From Marisa cornuarietis (taxonomy: Eukaryota > Mollusca > Gastropoda > Architaenioglossa > Ampullariidae), in NCBI GenBank assembly GCA_004794655.1, contig SMMW01000080.1:1-64000 (forward strand): a DNA stretch of 64,000 nucleotides, given 5' to 3'. This document shows, piece after piece, positions 36,608 to 47,976 of this stretch (position 1 is its first letter; each line of letters opens with the position of its first letter). A program made the position numbers and the translations under genes. The notes below the pieces were generated by a model. The model worked only from the letters and a program-made list of their open reading frames with translations. It ran no database searches and was not told where the DNA came from.

Positions 36608-37374
36608 ATCTAAAGTTGAAAGAAGTATTGGTGCGACTCCACAATAACCATATAGAAAGCTGGGTGAACGACTATTTTTTTATCGAAATATACAGATTAA
36701 TGAGTGTTATTTTTCAGTTGTTACATTTCAACTATCTTTCTTATAGCCTATTATTTCTTCTCCCCTAACCCCCTTACTTTCTCTGCGCCTTTAATGTCTG
36801 AAAATCGGCAATATGTTTTGCTGTTCTTAATGCTTTCATTTGCAATTTAAAAAAAACTTTCTGGTAAAGCAACCACAGCATCCAGCTCTGGCATCTACAA
36901 GCTCCATGAAGATCATCTAAAAACGGCGGAATTGTTGCATCTAAAAACAACAATAAAAAAAAGTTGAGACGGCCTGAATATTCTCTAATACCATTCTCTT
37001 AGTCCATGATGGACTGCTCAGTACATCTTTTACGGATTGCAGAAAGCGACCAAAACAACAGCGCCTTTACTTCTTTGAAATCCATAGCGAAAAAGCTGGC
37101 TAATAAATGCGAGGCGAAGGTGAACTTTCCAGACGGGGGCGTCAAGGGGCTTATTCTTGAGGTAGTGTTGAAAATGGCGAGCGGTACAAGACCTGGCACT
37201 AGAAATAAGATAAAGTCGCAGCATGTTATGTTCTCATGTTATGAGTAGTGTTTGTCTTTGATAGCGTGGGAATATTTTATTTGCCCGTTGTCAAATGGTG
37301 CAGTCAGAAAATCTCTTCCCATATCTATTTCCTTCCCACCTTACGTCATGGATGTCTGCCCCAACCCCCCTCTC

Positions 37375-37412
<38 letters not shown>

Positions 37413-37782
37413 CACGCGCGTTTTTTTTTCCTTCCGTATTGTCTGTATCTGTTCCCTTCTATTACAACATATGATGATGAGTAGGAAAAGTAGTTGGAAG
37501 GCGAGGTCTATAACTCACATGGTGTGTAATCTATAACTTGGACTTGCACAGTGAACTCAGATTGTCTTTCGTTTCATCTGATTTTTACCACTCTCTTTGA
37601 ATAGGCTAGCTGCAGTAATATTCAAAGAAGATGATACTAAGACTTGTTATAAACAATTAATATCAATTACAAAATGGTCAGAGAGTAGGCAGTTAAGTAC
37701 ATAAGGCAGATCAAGTGACATTTGCAACTGAGATATATGTATTGTAGATCTGTTATTAAATCTGACTAGTAGGTTTGTGTGT

Positions 37783-37815
<33 letters not shown>

Positions 37816-40800
37816 TAGTCAAGTTTGCAGGCGAATAGCGACAACTGCAGGCATACAGATGAACTACAGATAAAAGTTCTTTGCCAACAGAGCGTGGAAA
37901 GATGCTTTCCTAAAGTTGTGAGTTGCTTTATACATATTAAGGGTTGCAAATTCGTTACATTGTTTCCTTACTACTGTCACATACTGCTTGTTGTGTGGGC
38001 TGTTAGATGGTCCTAACGCCTTCTTTCCATGATAAATTTTATTGTGTGGCCAAGTTTTCTATTGCTGAAATTTTTTTAAGAGCATAGACCAACTAACACT
38101 TTTCCGATTGCAGAGGCCAAAGCCACAGTTGCAGCTTGTGGCTCATAAGCTGAAAAAGGAGTTCACGGAAAAGCAGGGGGTAAGTGCGTAATAAGTTTCG
38201 AGGTCGTGTCCAGAACTTTGCTGAAGTCGGAGTTTTCTGTGAAACGTTCTGTTGGCTGAAGTCCAAGTGAAAAACAAAATGTCGTTTCATTCTTTCGCAG
38301 GCAGATCACGTGGCTATAGTTGCTTGGCTGTCTATCTAATACCTGTCGAGAGTTTATCTTTGTTGTTCATATTTATGTTAGTCTATACTATTTTCGGCAG
38401 GGCAGGACTTCAGCACTGATAATTACAGAGTATTCTTCTCAACCTGGAATGTTCTAAGTTCAAGCAGCTAGACAAAAAGCAGAGGAATAATTCGAATCTA
38501 GCAGTAAAATAAAATTCACCATCAAGAAAAAGAAATCGACTTTTTTCCAACTCATTTTCATACCAACACAAATATCTATTTTGCTTTTAAAAAATTCGTC
38601 TTTAACAGATTCGTTTAAACTTCAAACTCGAATGAAAGGGATTAATTTTGTTTTTTGTCTGTTTAGACAATGTCTTAAAAGACACTTAATGATCAACTGG
38701 GTTGCAGTTTTTTTCCCAGTTACTGAGTAAAGGTCAGTGCAAGATACTGTGTCCCCAAATCTGGGTGAATACTCCCTTCTGTTCTCATGATGCCGGTCTA
38801 CAAACATAACCAAGCACAAAAATTGTCAGCGACACAGACATCATGATTATATATCGAATCGTTTACACTGTGTAGGCTTCAGCCATTGATAGACAGGATC
38901 ATACATTGATTAAGCGTATCTGTGTACGAACCTGATGCCAGGTCTTTGGCCTCGTTATATTCATGGTGATGTTGGTAGGCATGTATCTCGAGAGTGGAGG
39001 GTGTGTATTTGGCAAACTTTTATAGGATCAGTTCTTCTCCACTTTAATGAAAATTCCTTTTTTTTCTCTCTGCGGACCACACTCTCCCATCTTTCCATCT
39101 GGTCTTTGGACAATGTCCTTACTCGCCATCCACATTTTCTGCGCGTTTGTTTGGTTTTATTTTTCGTGAACTAATGATGACAAGCGTGTTAGTTGCCATC
39201 CTGCGTCTTGCTCCATGAATTTTTTAATTATGTTGCTCACCGATGCTTTCTCGGTGCCAGGAGCTGATAACCATTGTACTTTTTTCTTCACTATGTTGCA
39301 CCCCAAACATTCAAAACACATCTTTCCCATATTTCCTAATATTTCTCCACCTCGATATCTCGCACCCATACCTTTTATGTTAATTTGTTGTCTCTGTTTG
39401 TTTATATGCTTTGGTCTATGTCTGCCTTCTTTTTAATTTTATATTTCTTGATCGGTGCATTTCACTTTGTTTTTTGTCTTGAATGTACAGCGCATTTTGC
39501 GAGGAAAATGTGCTATGAAAATCTTCGTCACGTTGGGCCGGCTGCTTTGTCATTATACAGCCTTAGCTGCTGACTTGGTGTAAAAAACACTATTCCCCCC
39601 TTTTTATTCATCATCATCATCATCATCATCTTATTATTATTATTATTATTATATGTCGTACTTGGCCCCATTCTGTTCATTTTGTACACAAAACCACTTT
39701 CATCATGCATCCAGTCTCACTATATATTTCTCTTGTATTTTATTACTTGTCTGCACGGTTTTTTTCTCTTTCCGTTCTTCGTATGCTGTCCATGTCTCCT
39801 TGTCTCGAGCGCTGAGAGCATGCTCCTTCATGAGTGTGATCATGAGTTATATAAATCACACTATATTTATTATTATTATTATTATTATTGTTGTTGTTGT
39901 TGTTGATAAACTGTATTCTGCACTGAACGTTATCCAGTCATTAGAAAACAAATTGCAACCTAACTAGGTCTTTTCAAGGTTAAATTTGGCGAGACTAGCA
40001 ATAGTAATGGCGTATTGAATAGTCTACTTGGAATCATAGCAGTTTTTTCCCCATTTCTTTCAACATTTCATGTAAAAGGGTATTTTCAAACCGACAGACG
40101 GCATGCTATTATGTATAATCAGCGTAAGAGAGCTTACTGTCCGTGTGCCTGATGTCAGTGTGTTGTTTCTTGCATGTTTGTCATGTGCGTATGCCACGCC
40201 CATGCTGTGATCTTTGCTGGGTGGAAGGGAGTATGTGTGTGAACCCTTGGGTGTGGGGCAAGTTAAAAAATGGGTACGGATCGCGCCATGGATATGGTAC
40301 GTGTTGACAGTTCGTGGTTTGAGACGGGTAAGTAGTTTATTTGATGTTTCAGATTGACCAACAGACGTTCTACGAGAGAAGACGACGAGGTCAAAAGAAA
40401 ATTGAGTTGTTGAGGAAAATGTACTCTATGTCTGCGATTAACCGTGCTGTCTATTTGAGGTGTTGCAGTCAACAGCTCTCTCGCTCTCTCTCTCTCTCTC
40501 TCTTTCCTCGAGGTCTATGAACGTTTAAAATTTTTTGTCATGCTGGATTTTTCTCTTAATATTTTTTTCCTTCACAGTTTTCCTTTGTTTGTAATTTCAT
40601 GTAAATGTATTCGAACTAAATAGCTTGGAGCATTCTCTTCTTGTTTTAGACAATGTAAGTTATATTTCCCGTTTAGACAGATGAAGAATCAATTTTACTG
40701 CTTTTAGACAGCAAAGTAACATTCCTCTTGAGGCAGAAAACAAAGTAAAACATACTAACAAATCATCCTGTTACAGACAAATGGAGAGATTCCCCGATGA

Positions 40801-41554
40801 ACCCTTTTTTAATGAACGAGACAAACAACTATGACAGGGTGAGCATCACTGCAGTCGCCTTTATCTCGCATAACCTTTTGGTGTCGTGAGAACTGTAAGA
40901 ATATTATATTTATATACGTATTATTTGTCGAAAAGGAGATACCAGTGAATACCGAGTTCGTGACCATCTGACCTCCGACGCCTGAACCGCGTGAGGTCAC
41001 CGCGCAAAAAAATGTAGCTGTAAATATGAAACGCTTGCAATGATGCGAACATTAGTATTTGGGAGAGGGTCTCTCTCGCATTTTCTTACAGTAGATTGTG
41101 AGCTTGTTAATGAAAAATCAACTGGGACGCAAATAAATCTAGACATATGTTTTAAGACAGAGATTTGTATGGTCGATCTTCTGATGAGGCCAGTACATTG
41201 GTGAGAGGAACACGGACGCACGCACGAACGTTCTGAATTCTGCTAGCAGTGCAGACTTTCTGCATTCCCTCTTTAGTAGAACATCTGTAAGGCTGGTGCC
41301 CGGTGTTCGCGAAAACGAGATTGTTTCTGTATAGACAGTGCGTCTGGACCATTCCTGTCACCCAGTTCTTTTTGTCAACAGATCATCAACGACCCGCATT
41401 ACGCGTCTCCCTTAACATACTGGCATATTCCCACGCCAGAGACGACTCGTGCTTTTCATTTGTATCGCCAGCCTCACTACCCATTGGCGAGTCCTGACGT
41501 TTGCAGAAAGCTCAGTCCTGACACCCAAACCTTCAAGCCGAAAAGACGCCGATG
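35752..41554 (+). CDS. Unrecognised gene, tandem copy A (C-terminal end disrupted)
   Basis: I do not recognise the family. Predicted exons: 35752-35985 (MGDTWDTNRIS..., phase 0), 36344-36452 (ITKLPVPQEDQRSP), an unplaced exon, 37831-37917 (LQIKVLCQQSVERCFPKV), 38114-38179 (RPKPQLQLVAHKLKKEF), 40353-40459 (ELLRKMYSMSAINRAVYLR), 40777-40838 (RQMERFPDEPFF) and 41382-41554. The exons from 37831 on match copy B one to one, with two of equal length (66 and 107 bp) and the same phases. Exon 40777-40838 is 5 bp shorter than its partner and hits TGA just before its donor. The next exon is 4 bp shorter up to the conserved TCC codon and still shows the homologous frame (ARDDSCFSFVSPAS). The frame is also open upstream to 35541, so the start is uncertain. 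The product would be small and charged, with no signal peptide or membrane segment seen. Confidence 0.5.
36480..36608. repeat. (AT)n and AG-rich simple repeats in copy A intron
   Basis: TA-dinucleotide runs at 36480-36500 and 36578-36592 are followed by a GAGAGAGA run to 36606. Simple sequence, no coding signal. Confidence 0.85.
37006..37248 (+). other. Open frame of uncertain status within copy A intron
   Basis: An 80-codon frame (MMDCSVHLLRIAESD..., AKVNFPDGGVKGLILE) follows an acceptor-like TTCTCTTAG at 37000 and has a donor-like GAG|GTAGTG. Its phase (0) does not fit the preceding predicted exon (phase 1), and no counterpart was found in copy B. It could be a missing exon of copy A, an old pseudogene or chance. 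Confidence 0.2.
37371..37412. repeat. (CT)n and (CA)n microsatellite
   Basis: A CTCTCTCT run passes into ACACACAC. Simple sequence in a copy A intron. Confidence 0.9.
39435..39655 (+). repeat. SINE-like repeat with simple-sequence tail
   Basis: CAGCGCATTTTGCGAGGAAA followed by TGTGCTATGAAAATCTTC is a hairpin-like tail resembling LINE A tails. It is followed by the GGCTGCTTTGTCATTATACAGCC motif (also at 43877 and 2388), then (CAT)n and (TTA)n runs at 39610-39650. Confidence 0.5.
39656..39895 (+). mobile_element. Internally deleted LINE A/B-tail derivative
   Basis: 39656-39722 reads VLGPILFILYTKPLSSCIQS, the RT segment found at 14140 and 46600. It then jumps directly to a 3' tail (GAGCGCTGAGAGCATGCTCC, ATATAAATCACAC, ATT/GTT run). 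It is about 240 bp, SINE-sized and non-coding. Confidence 0.75.
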
Positions 41555-42489
41555 GTATGTGCTGTGGTAGAAGAGAACTCATGCCAGTACTTTTCTCAAA
41601 CGTACCCTTGGTGGTTCGAACGGGCTGAAAAAAATCGTCGCCAAACACACGTTCCCAAGTTATAACTTTACATTGGGATTAATAAAGTTGATCATTTGCC
41701 ATTTGTCAAAGAGCAACAAAAGACTTCAACCTCATCAACCTGTGCAAGACACAGTTGACATGGCAGGACCTCGGAGCTTCAGAGACGCCGCGGATAATGC
41801 AAAGCAGCCTCGCCCACCCGTTCACCATTAGTATGTCCTAAAAGTCACCCGAAGCACAATACTGGTGTAATACATGTGACGTGATGTCAGAACATGAATG
41901 TTGAGCTATGCCAGAGAGGGATTTACTACCTAAAGGCAATATCTATCATTCTGCTTCAACAGACATTTCTGGAATTTGTGTGGCTACGTGGAGGATACAT
42001 ACGACGTGTTGAGGTAGAATAGTATGGATAATGTTCTTATTTTCTGCAAGAAAATAGAAAATGTCTAGCCCCCATGTTTGCACACGCCCAGCGTGGACGC
42101 GAAGAAGTGTGTTCTTGGTAGTCTGTCACAAGAAGGGATGATCAAGAGTTACCTCCCCCACCACCCTAGTGCGCTAGAGTTCACAGTTCATGACTTTACC
42201 GTGTGATAAATGTGTGAAGATCAGTATATTGTACTAATATAACTTATATAACTAATTTAGTAAAGTTACTGAATGTAGTGTGCAAATAAACAATAGACTT
42301 TTTCAACGTTTTATTGTTTTACAAACAATTATTAAAATACAATCAAAGTAAACCTGTAAACCTCCCTTGCACTCATAGAAAATGGATATTATCACCTATT
42401 AGGTCACAAATTCGGTTTGATACAGTCTGGTCGCTCCTCATTACCATATTCTTCGGTGAAAATTTGATGTGTAGACATAGCTTTCTCTC

Positions 42490-42980
42490 ATTCAGCAGGT
42501 GGCCTTGGACAACTTGCTTCTGATTTAGTGTCACTTACGACTCATGTTTCTCATTTATCCCGGTCAGTTTCTGCTGCTATACGTCAGATTAGTTATGGCA
42601 GATCTTTACTAGTTTGTGTCCATTTCCTGCCCAGTCTCGAATATCTTAATTCCCTTCTCTCTGGGTGCTCTATGAGTCTTCTCGACAACTTTTAGGGAAG
42701 TCAGAATTAAGCTACTTGCTAGATCGGTACTGACGACATTGCTTGGCTGCCTGTGCAAGCGCGTGTCGAGTACAAACTGTCGCTGATCAATCATAATGTT
42801 TTCCCCTAGTCTCTTCTGAGTATATCTCTTATATTCTGACGTAAACACGTATCGATAACAATTTTGCTCTTCCGCTGATCACCACATTGGAGCTTTTCTT
42901 GTTGGTGTTTTGATTGCCCCAACTCTTCACGTGTGTGTGTTTGAGTGTGGACGTGCGCGTGTGATTTTGGTAGGGATAAT
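42490..42980 (+). mobile_element. Old CR1/Jockey-like LINE C-terminal fragment
   Basis: A degenerate plus-strand translation shows SRSVSAAIRQISYGRSL, LEYLNSLLSGCSMSLLDN and WLPVQARVEYKLSLINHNVF. This is the order seen in family A (IRQ..., LDYCNSLLAGCP, LHWLPVRSRIQYKL) but much diverged. It ends near AATAAAGTAC at 42977. Confidence 0.65.
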
Positions 42981-43114
42981 AAAGTACTGTGCTTTCTCTT
43001 AGAGATTGGTCAATTTATTTCCATCAGTCTGTAATTTTGATAGGGATTGACAAACGTATGTGTATACGTTGTAGATTTTCTCGATGTTACTTTTACCTTT
43101 TTTTTTTCGTTTTT

Positions 43115-43175
43115 GTAAAGCGCGTGAGCTGGGGTCAATCTCTCATCATCGCTACAATTATTATTATTATTAGTG
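43115..43175 (+). repeat. LINE/SINE-type 3' tail with ATT run
   Basis: AAAGCGCGTGAGCTGGGGTC is followed by CTACAATTATTATTATTATT, the same hairpin-plus-ATT plan as the other tails in the window. Confidence 0.5.
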
Positions 43176-43380
43176 GACTGTATGGCCGAGTTTATATATA
43201 AGGCGAAGAAAATTTTGGTCTTGATGAGGAATGATGGAACAAATAACAAGGTTAAAATTTTTGAAAATTCTAAAGAAGTCTGAGTGTTGACTGACAAGAG
43301 GTCTAAAAGACTATGATGATAACCTAATAATTTTTTTATTGTATTTATTCAGTGCTAAATTACAAAACAATTGTTGTTTC

Positions 43381-43413
<33 letters not shown>
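43381..43413. repeat. (GAT)n microsatellite
   Basis: About eleven consecutive ATG/GAT triplets with no interruption. Confidence 0.95.
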
Positions 43414-43871
43414 TATATAATACTGTTCCCCAACTAAAGTGAAGTTTACAGCGCTTTACAAAAACCTACCTACATTTTTACATGCTGAAAAAATGTCATT
43501 CTTCATCTCTCTCTTCCCCCCCCCCACTACCGAACTGACATACACCCACTGCTTAAGGAAAAACACGTCATAGACAAGCCCTACACATGAACAGTAAGTT
43601 TAAAAATATTGAAGACAAGTCCTTAAACTAAGTACACAGTGTAAATTTAGTTACAATTTTAATATTTGCTGAGTGGACGTGGAGGAAAAACACAAGATCA
43701 AATAGAATCACGGTTCTGCAATTACGCCTGACACGACAACATCAAAAACAGGGCTCCGTGGAAGTTGGACGCCACCGAGGTAGAAAAAACTGGAGGATTG
43801 ACTGTCCTGGGCTCAGCTCTCGTCTCGAACACCTATTTTTCTCTCTCTCTCTCTTCATCTGGGATCTGTTT

Positions 43872-43935
43872 ACGGGGCTAGCTGCCTTGTCGTGATATAG
43901 CCTGAAATACTGGCTCGGCGTGAAACCTATACAGA
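43872..43935 (+). repeat. SINE-like repeat core
   Basis: GGGGCTAGCTGCCTTGTCGT, then GATATAGCCTGAAATACTGG, then CTCGGCGTGAAAC. It shares its plan with 39535-39590 and 2388-2430. Confidence 0.5.
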
Positions 43936-45756
43936 GAGAATAGATAATATTATCTATTCTCTCTTAACTATATTCCCTTCCCCCCAAGGCCCCAACTCCC
44001 GACGATAGGTATCATTAGGTCGGCTTGCGAGGGGATCGGCTGATGATGCAGAGTTGCAGACAGAGCAGTTTACGTCAAGTACTTAAAGGTGGAGCTGTTG
44101 AAGAGGAAAGAACGACAACAATAATAAAAAGGAAGGTGTATGTGGTCTTCTGTGGACATGACACAGTTGCAGAAATTCAAAATCTGGTCCATAGGGTAAT
44201 ACTGGTCCAAGGAATAAGCCACTCCAGTCTGCAGCCAAAGAATAAAATCACTGAGTAAATTAAATAAATAGATCGTCGTTAAGTGCACAATGCAAGCCTT
44301 CCACAACCAAAAGCGCAAACATAAGAAAAACAGATCTAATATCAATAATCAAGCAGTGATAATGAGAGTACGAATTCATTTCAAGTGATTACAATAGTTC
44401 AGAATGGTAAGGATGGCAGAAACAAAGGTAGATTAGATGACACTGAAAGAAAAATCAGATCTGAACTCTAAGGAATCAATAAATCTACGTAGTCAAACAC
44501 AATAATGTAGAGAGGGGTCAATCTTCAAGCTGTTAAAGGGTCATTACTCTCGTCAGATTGTTTTATATAATATAACTGAGATCATTGACTGATAGCTGTA
44601 AATGTATTCAAATGAGTGTACGTATTAGTTAGGCAGAACAATTTAAATGAGATATGAATTATTCCCATAGAAATAATGGAAGTAGACTTGCTGTTATTAT
44701 TTGCTATCCGAACCTTTTTTCCGGCGAGGCTCAACTGTAGCGACAACGAGGCTGCGCCTGGCAGGGTAAACAGCTTATTATTTTGTTGAAAGTTTAATTT
44801 TCTTGTGCACGCAAGTTGTTCATCTTCATGTTTATATTTTTAAACAGTGTTGTGTTTAACGTGGATATGCTTAATAATTCAACTTATTGCTTGCATTTAA
44901 TGCTGTTTTCTTTTATCGTTTTAGTCCATCCTCTAACGGTGTACATTCGATCTTTGATCTATCCTGTTAACGTGCTCAGAAACAATTATATTGAATGCTC
45001 AGTGTCCAGACGCCCAAGGTCCAGTCCGGTCCGGTCAGTACAAGGCAAAGGTTTCGGGCAGATCGTCATGGCGTTCAGAAACACACCCAATATCACCGAA
45101 CCTAAGGTAGAGTGGGTAGAAATGTCGAACGAGAGAAGGCATGACGATAGAAATGAGAGAGTCACAGCCTGTGATGGAAGTAACGTGTATCTTTGAGAGA
45201 ATATTTTGTTTACTCACTGCAAAGAGAAAGAGAGAGTCCTCATTGCCTTGCAGTTTTCTTTTGCTTCGAATTCTCTTTCATTCTTTGTATGGGTCCATGC
45301 ACATGTATGCCTTATCACACATCTCCATCCCTGCTGTGGCTCGGAACCACTGAACTAAAACTACAAACGCGTCGATGTTGTGAATTTCCCCCTCCCTTCT
45401 CGGGTTATCGCTGCTGTCATCATGAACATTTGTTCTATCCTCGAACACCGACTGCGACCAATCTACTTTAATATTGATCTTCGCGGATTTTATGCATTAA
45501 CGCACTTTCAGACAAGCCATACACCCACTTCAATCTTGTTGCCGGTTCATGACTGTCACTCTCCAAATTGCTTTCTTCAAAATTTATGCGGCCGTTCTGC
45601 CAGAAATTTCCCCCTTTAGAGCCCAACCCGATTGCTGAGCAAAATCGCTGGAAACAGAGCACAAAGTATCACAAAAACATGTTCCGGTGGTCTTTTATGA
45701 CAAAGAGGCATGAAAGATTTTATATTAATATTTTTCTCTAAAGCACACCTGGAAAG
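43936..45756. other. Intergenic stretch between copy A and the LINE upstream of copy B
   Basis: No gene model could be supported. A short segment at 45070-45112 (MAFRNTPNITEPK before GTAGAG) has a donor-like end, but it has no partner exon. Confidence 0.4.
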
Positions 45757-47787
45757 CACACTCCTCCAAAAAACTCTTTGCCATCTGCAATCAAATGACT
45801 GGATCTCGTACAGCAACACCACTGCGTACTGCCTACCCTGCTTCACTGCTGCCGCAAGTTTTTAGTGATTATTTCACCAGCAAGATATCGGACATTCGAT
45901 CATCTTTAGACTCTGTGTCGGCGCTTGACAGCATCTCCAGTGATGTCCTCCCGGGATGCTCCATGACCAAGTTCCTCCCAGTCTCTGAGACCGATGCGAA
46001 AGCGGTTATTCTAAAAGCTAAACCAACAACTTGCGAGTTAGATCCGATGCCCACAAGCCTTCTGCTCGAGTGCCTAGATACTCTACTTCCTGCCATCACA
46101 CATATTGTAAATGTTAGCCTGTCGTCAGGTGTTTTCCCATCTCTGTTCAAAATGCGGTGGTGAGGCCACTTCTTAAGAAATCCACGCTTGACGTCAATGT
46201 GCTGAACAACTACCGCCCAGTCTCCAACTTGTCTTTTCTCTCTAAGATCATAAAGAAAATAGCTCTGGGCCTACTTACAAGAGCACCATCTTATCCCACA
46301 AGCTTAGTCGGCATATAGACCTTTCCACAGCACCGAGACCACTCTTATTAAAGTAACAACAGACATATTATCTGCTCTTGACAGAGGTGATGTCTCTCCA
46401 TTAACCCTACTGGACCTGTCTGCTGCATTTGACACCATAGACCACTCTCTGCTTCTTCAAAGACTCCACACCCTCTACGGGATTTCTGGACCTGTCCTCT
46501 CGTGGTTCAACTCCTATCTCACTGATAGGACCCAGACTGTGTTAGTTGATGGTCAGACATCTCGCCCTGCTTCACTTTTCTGTGGCGTTCCCCAAGGCTC
46601 AGTACTTGGCCCAGTTCTGTTCATCCTGTATACTAAGCCACTTTCATCATGCATCCAGTCCCACCAGGTTTCTCATCAGTCCTATGCAGACGACACGCAG
46701 CTTTACTGTTCCACTCCACCGTCTGAGTCTCACTCTGCTATTAGCTCTCTAGAAGCTTGTATCAGTGATGTCAAGGGCTGGATGGTAAAAAACAAGCTTA
46801 AACTAAATGATGATAAAACGGAAGCCCTCTTGTGCCATAGAAGAAGACATCAACCTTCACTCGTCAGTCTGCCCAATCACATCAAGGTGGGCGACAGCAA
46901 CATCACCTTCACATCATCCGTTAGGAATCTGGGATTTATTGTCACCGCAGACATGACCCTTGATAAACATGTTACAGCTGTCTGTCAGTCTGCCTACTAT
47001 GAGCTTCGTAAGATCAGTGCCATCCGTCATTTTCTCTCTACACGCGCTACCAACACTCTTGTCTGCCCGTTTGTTCTTTCTCGACTTGACTACTGCAACT
47101 CCTTGCTGGCAGGCTGCCCTGACTACCTCATTCAGAGACTCCAGAGAGTACAGAACTCCGCTGCGCGTCTGGTACTTAGAGCAAGGAAACGGGACCCTGT
47201 CACTCCTCTCCTTCGTTTCCTACACTGGCTACCCATTCGTTCTCGCATTCAGTACAAACTGTCTGTGCCGTGTTTTAATTTCTTTGCTGGCTCCTGTCCT
47301 GACTATTTCTCTGAACTTCTCATCCCTTACTCTCCGGCCAGAAAATTACGCTCTTCGTCTGACGACCGTATCCTAACTGTTCCTGTCACCAGAACAACAA
47401 CCTATGGTCACAGGACTTTTGGCTGCTGTGCTGCAAAACAATAGAACTCGCTCCCTTTCCATATCCGCCACCTTCCTACAATTGAATCCTTCAAATCTGC
47501 ACTGAAAACGCACCTCTTCCATGAGCATTACTCCTAACACAGTCCACAATGCTAGTCCTTACCTTCCCCCTTCCCTCTCGCTACTTTACCCATCACTATT
47601 TTTCTCTGTTCCTGTTACCTGATGCCTTTGCTATCTGTTTCGTCGTCAGTACTGTCGTTTTCTTTCGTCCCCTGTGCTATGTATCTACTTGTCCACGTCT
47701 CTTCCCCATTTTAAGCGCTAAGAGCATGCTCTCTATGAGTGTGAATATGCGCTATAAACATCTTCACTATTATTATTATTATTTTTC
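45757..47787 (+). mobile_element. 5'-truncated LINE family A upstream of copy B
   Basis: It begins at CTCCTCCAAAAAACTCTTTG, equivalent to 13298 in the longer copy, and runs through RT to the hairpin (AGCGCT at 47714) and (ATT)n. Defects: a missing base near 46156 (frame ends [10 protein letters not shown]), a deletion of about 11 bp near 46262, and TAG at 47442-47444. It ends 190 bp before the first ATG of copy B. Confidence 0.93.
46539..47444 (+). pseudogene. LINE family A reverse transcriptase, C-terminal frame
   Basis: A 301-codon frame with GVPQGSVLGPVLF, YADDTQLYCS, LNDDKTEALL and WLPIRSRIQYKL. It ends at the same TAG in the QWNS motif as the copy at 12-15 kb. Confidence 0.88.
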
Positions 47788-47976
47788 GAGAAAACAGGAA
47801 GTGACGAAACGAACGTATTTCTAAAAATAGCACCGTTCGCACTAGCATTAGTCGAAGAGAAAAGATGCAATCCTCCGTATAAAAAAACTGACCAGGACAC
47901 ATTGTGCTGTTGCTGAATGTTCTCTTCGACACTCAGAGGGAGTTAGTTTGTACTCATTAAGGAAATCCTAAAGATA

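Noticed and set aside
42985..45756. Third copy of the tandem gene between A and B
   Set aside because: None of the diagnostic segments (FPK before GTGAGTTGC, NRA.(Y/F)LRQM, LPDE) occurs here.
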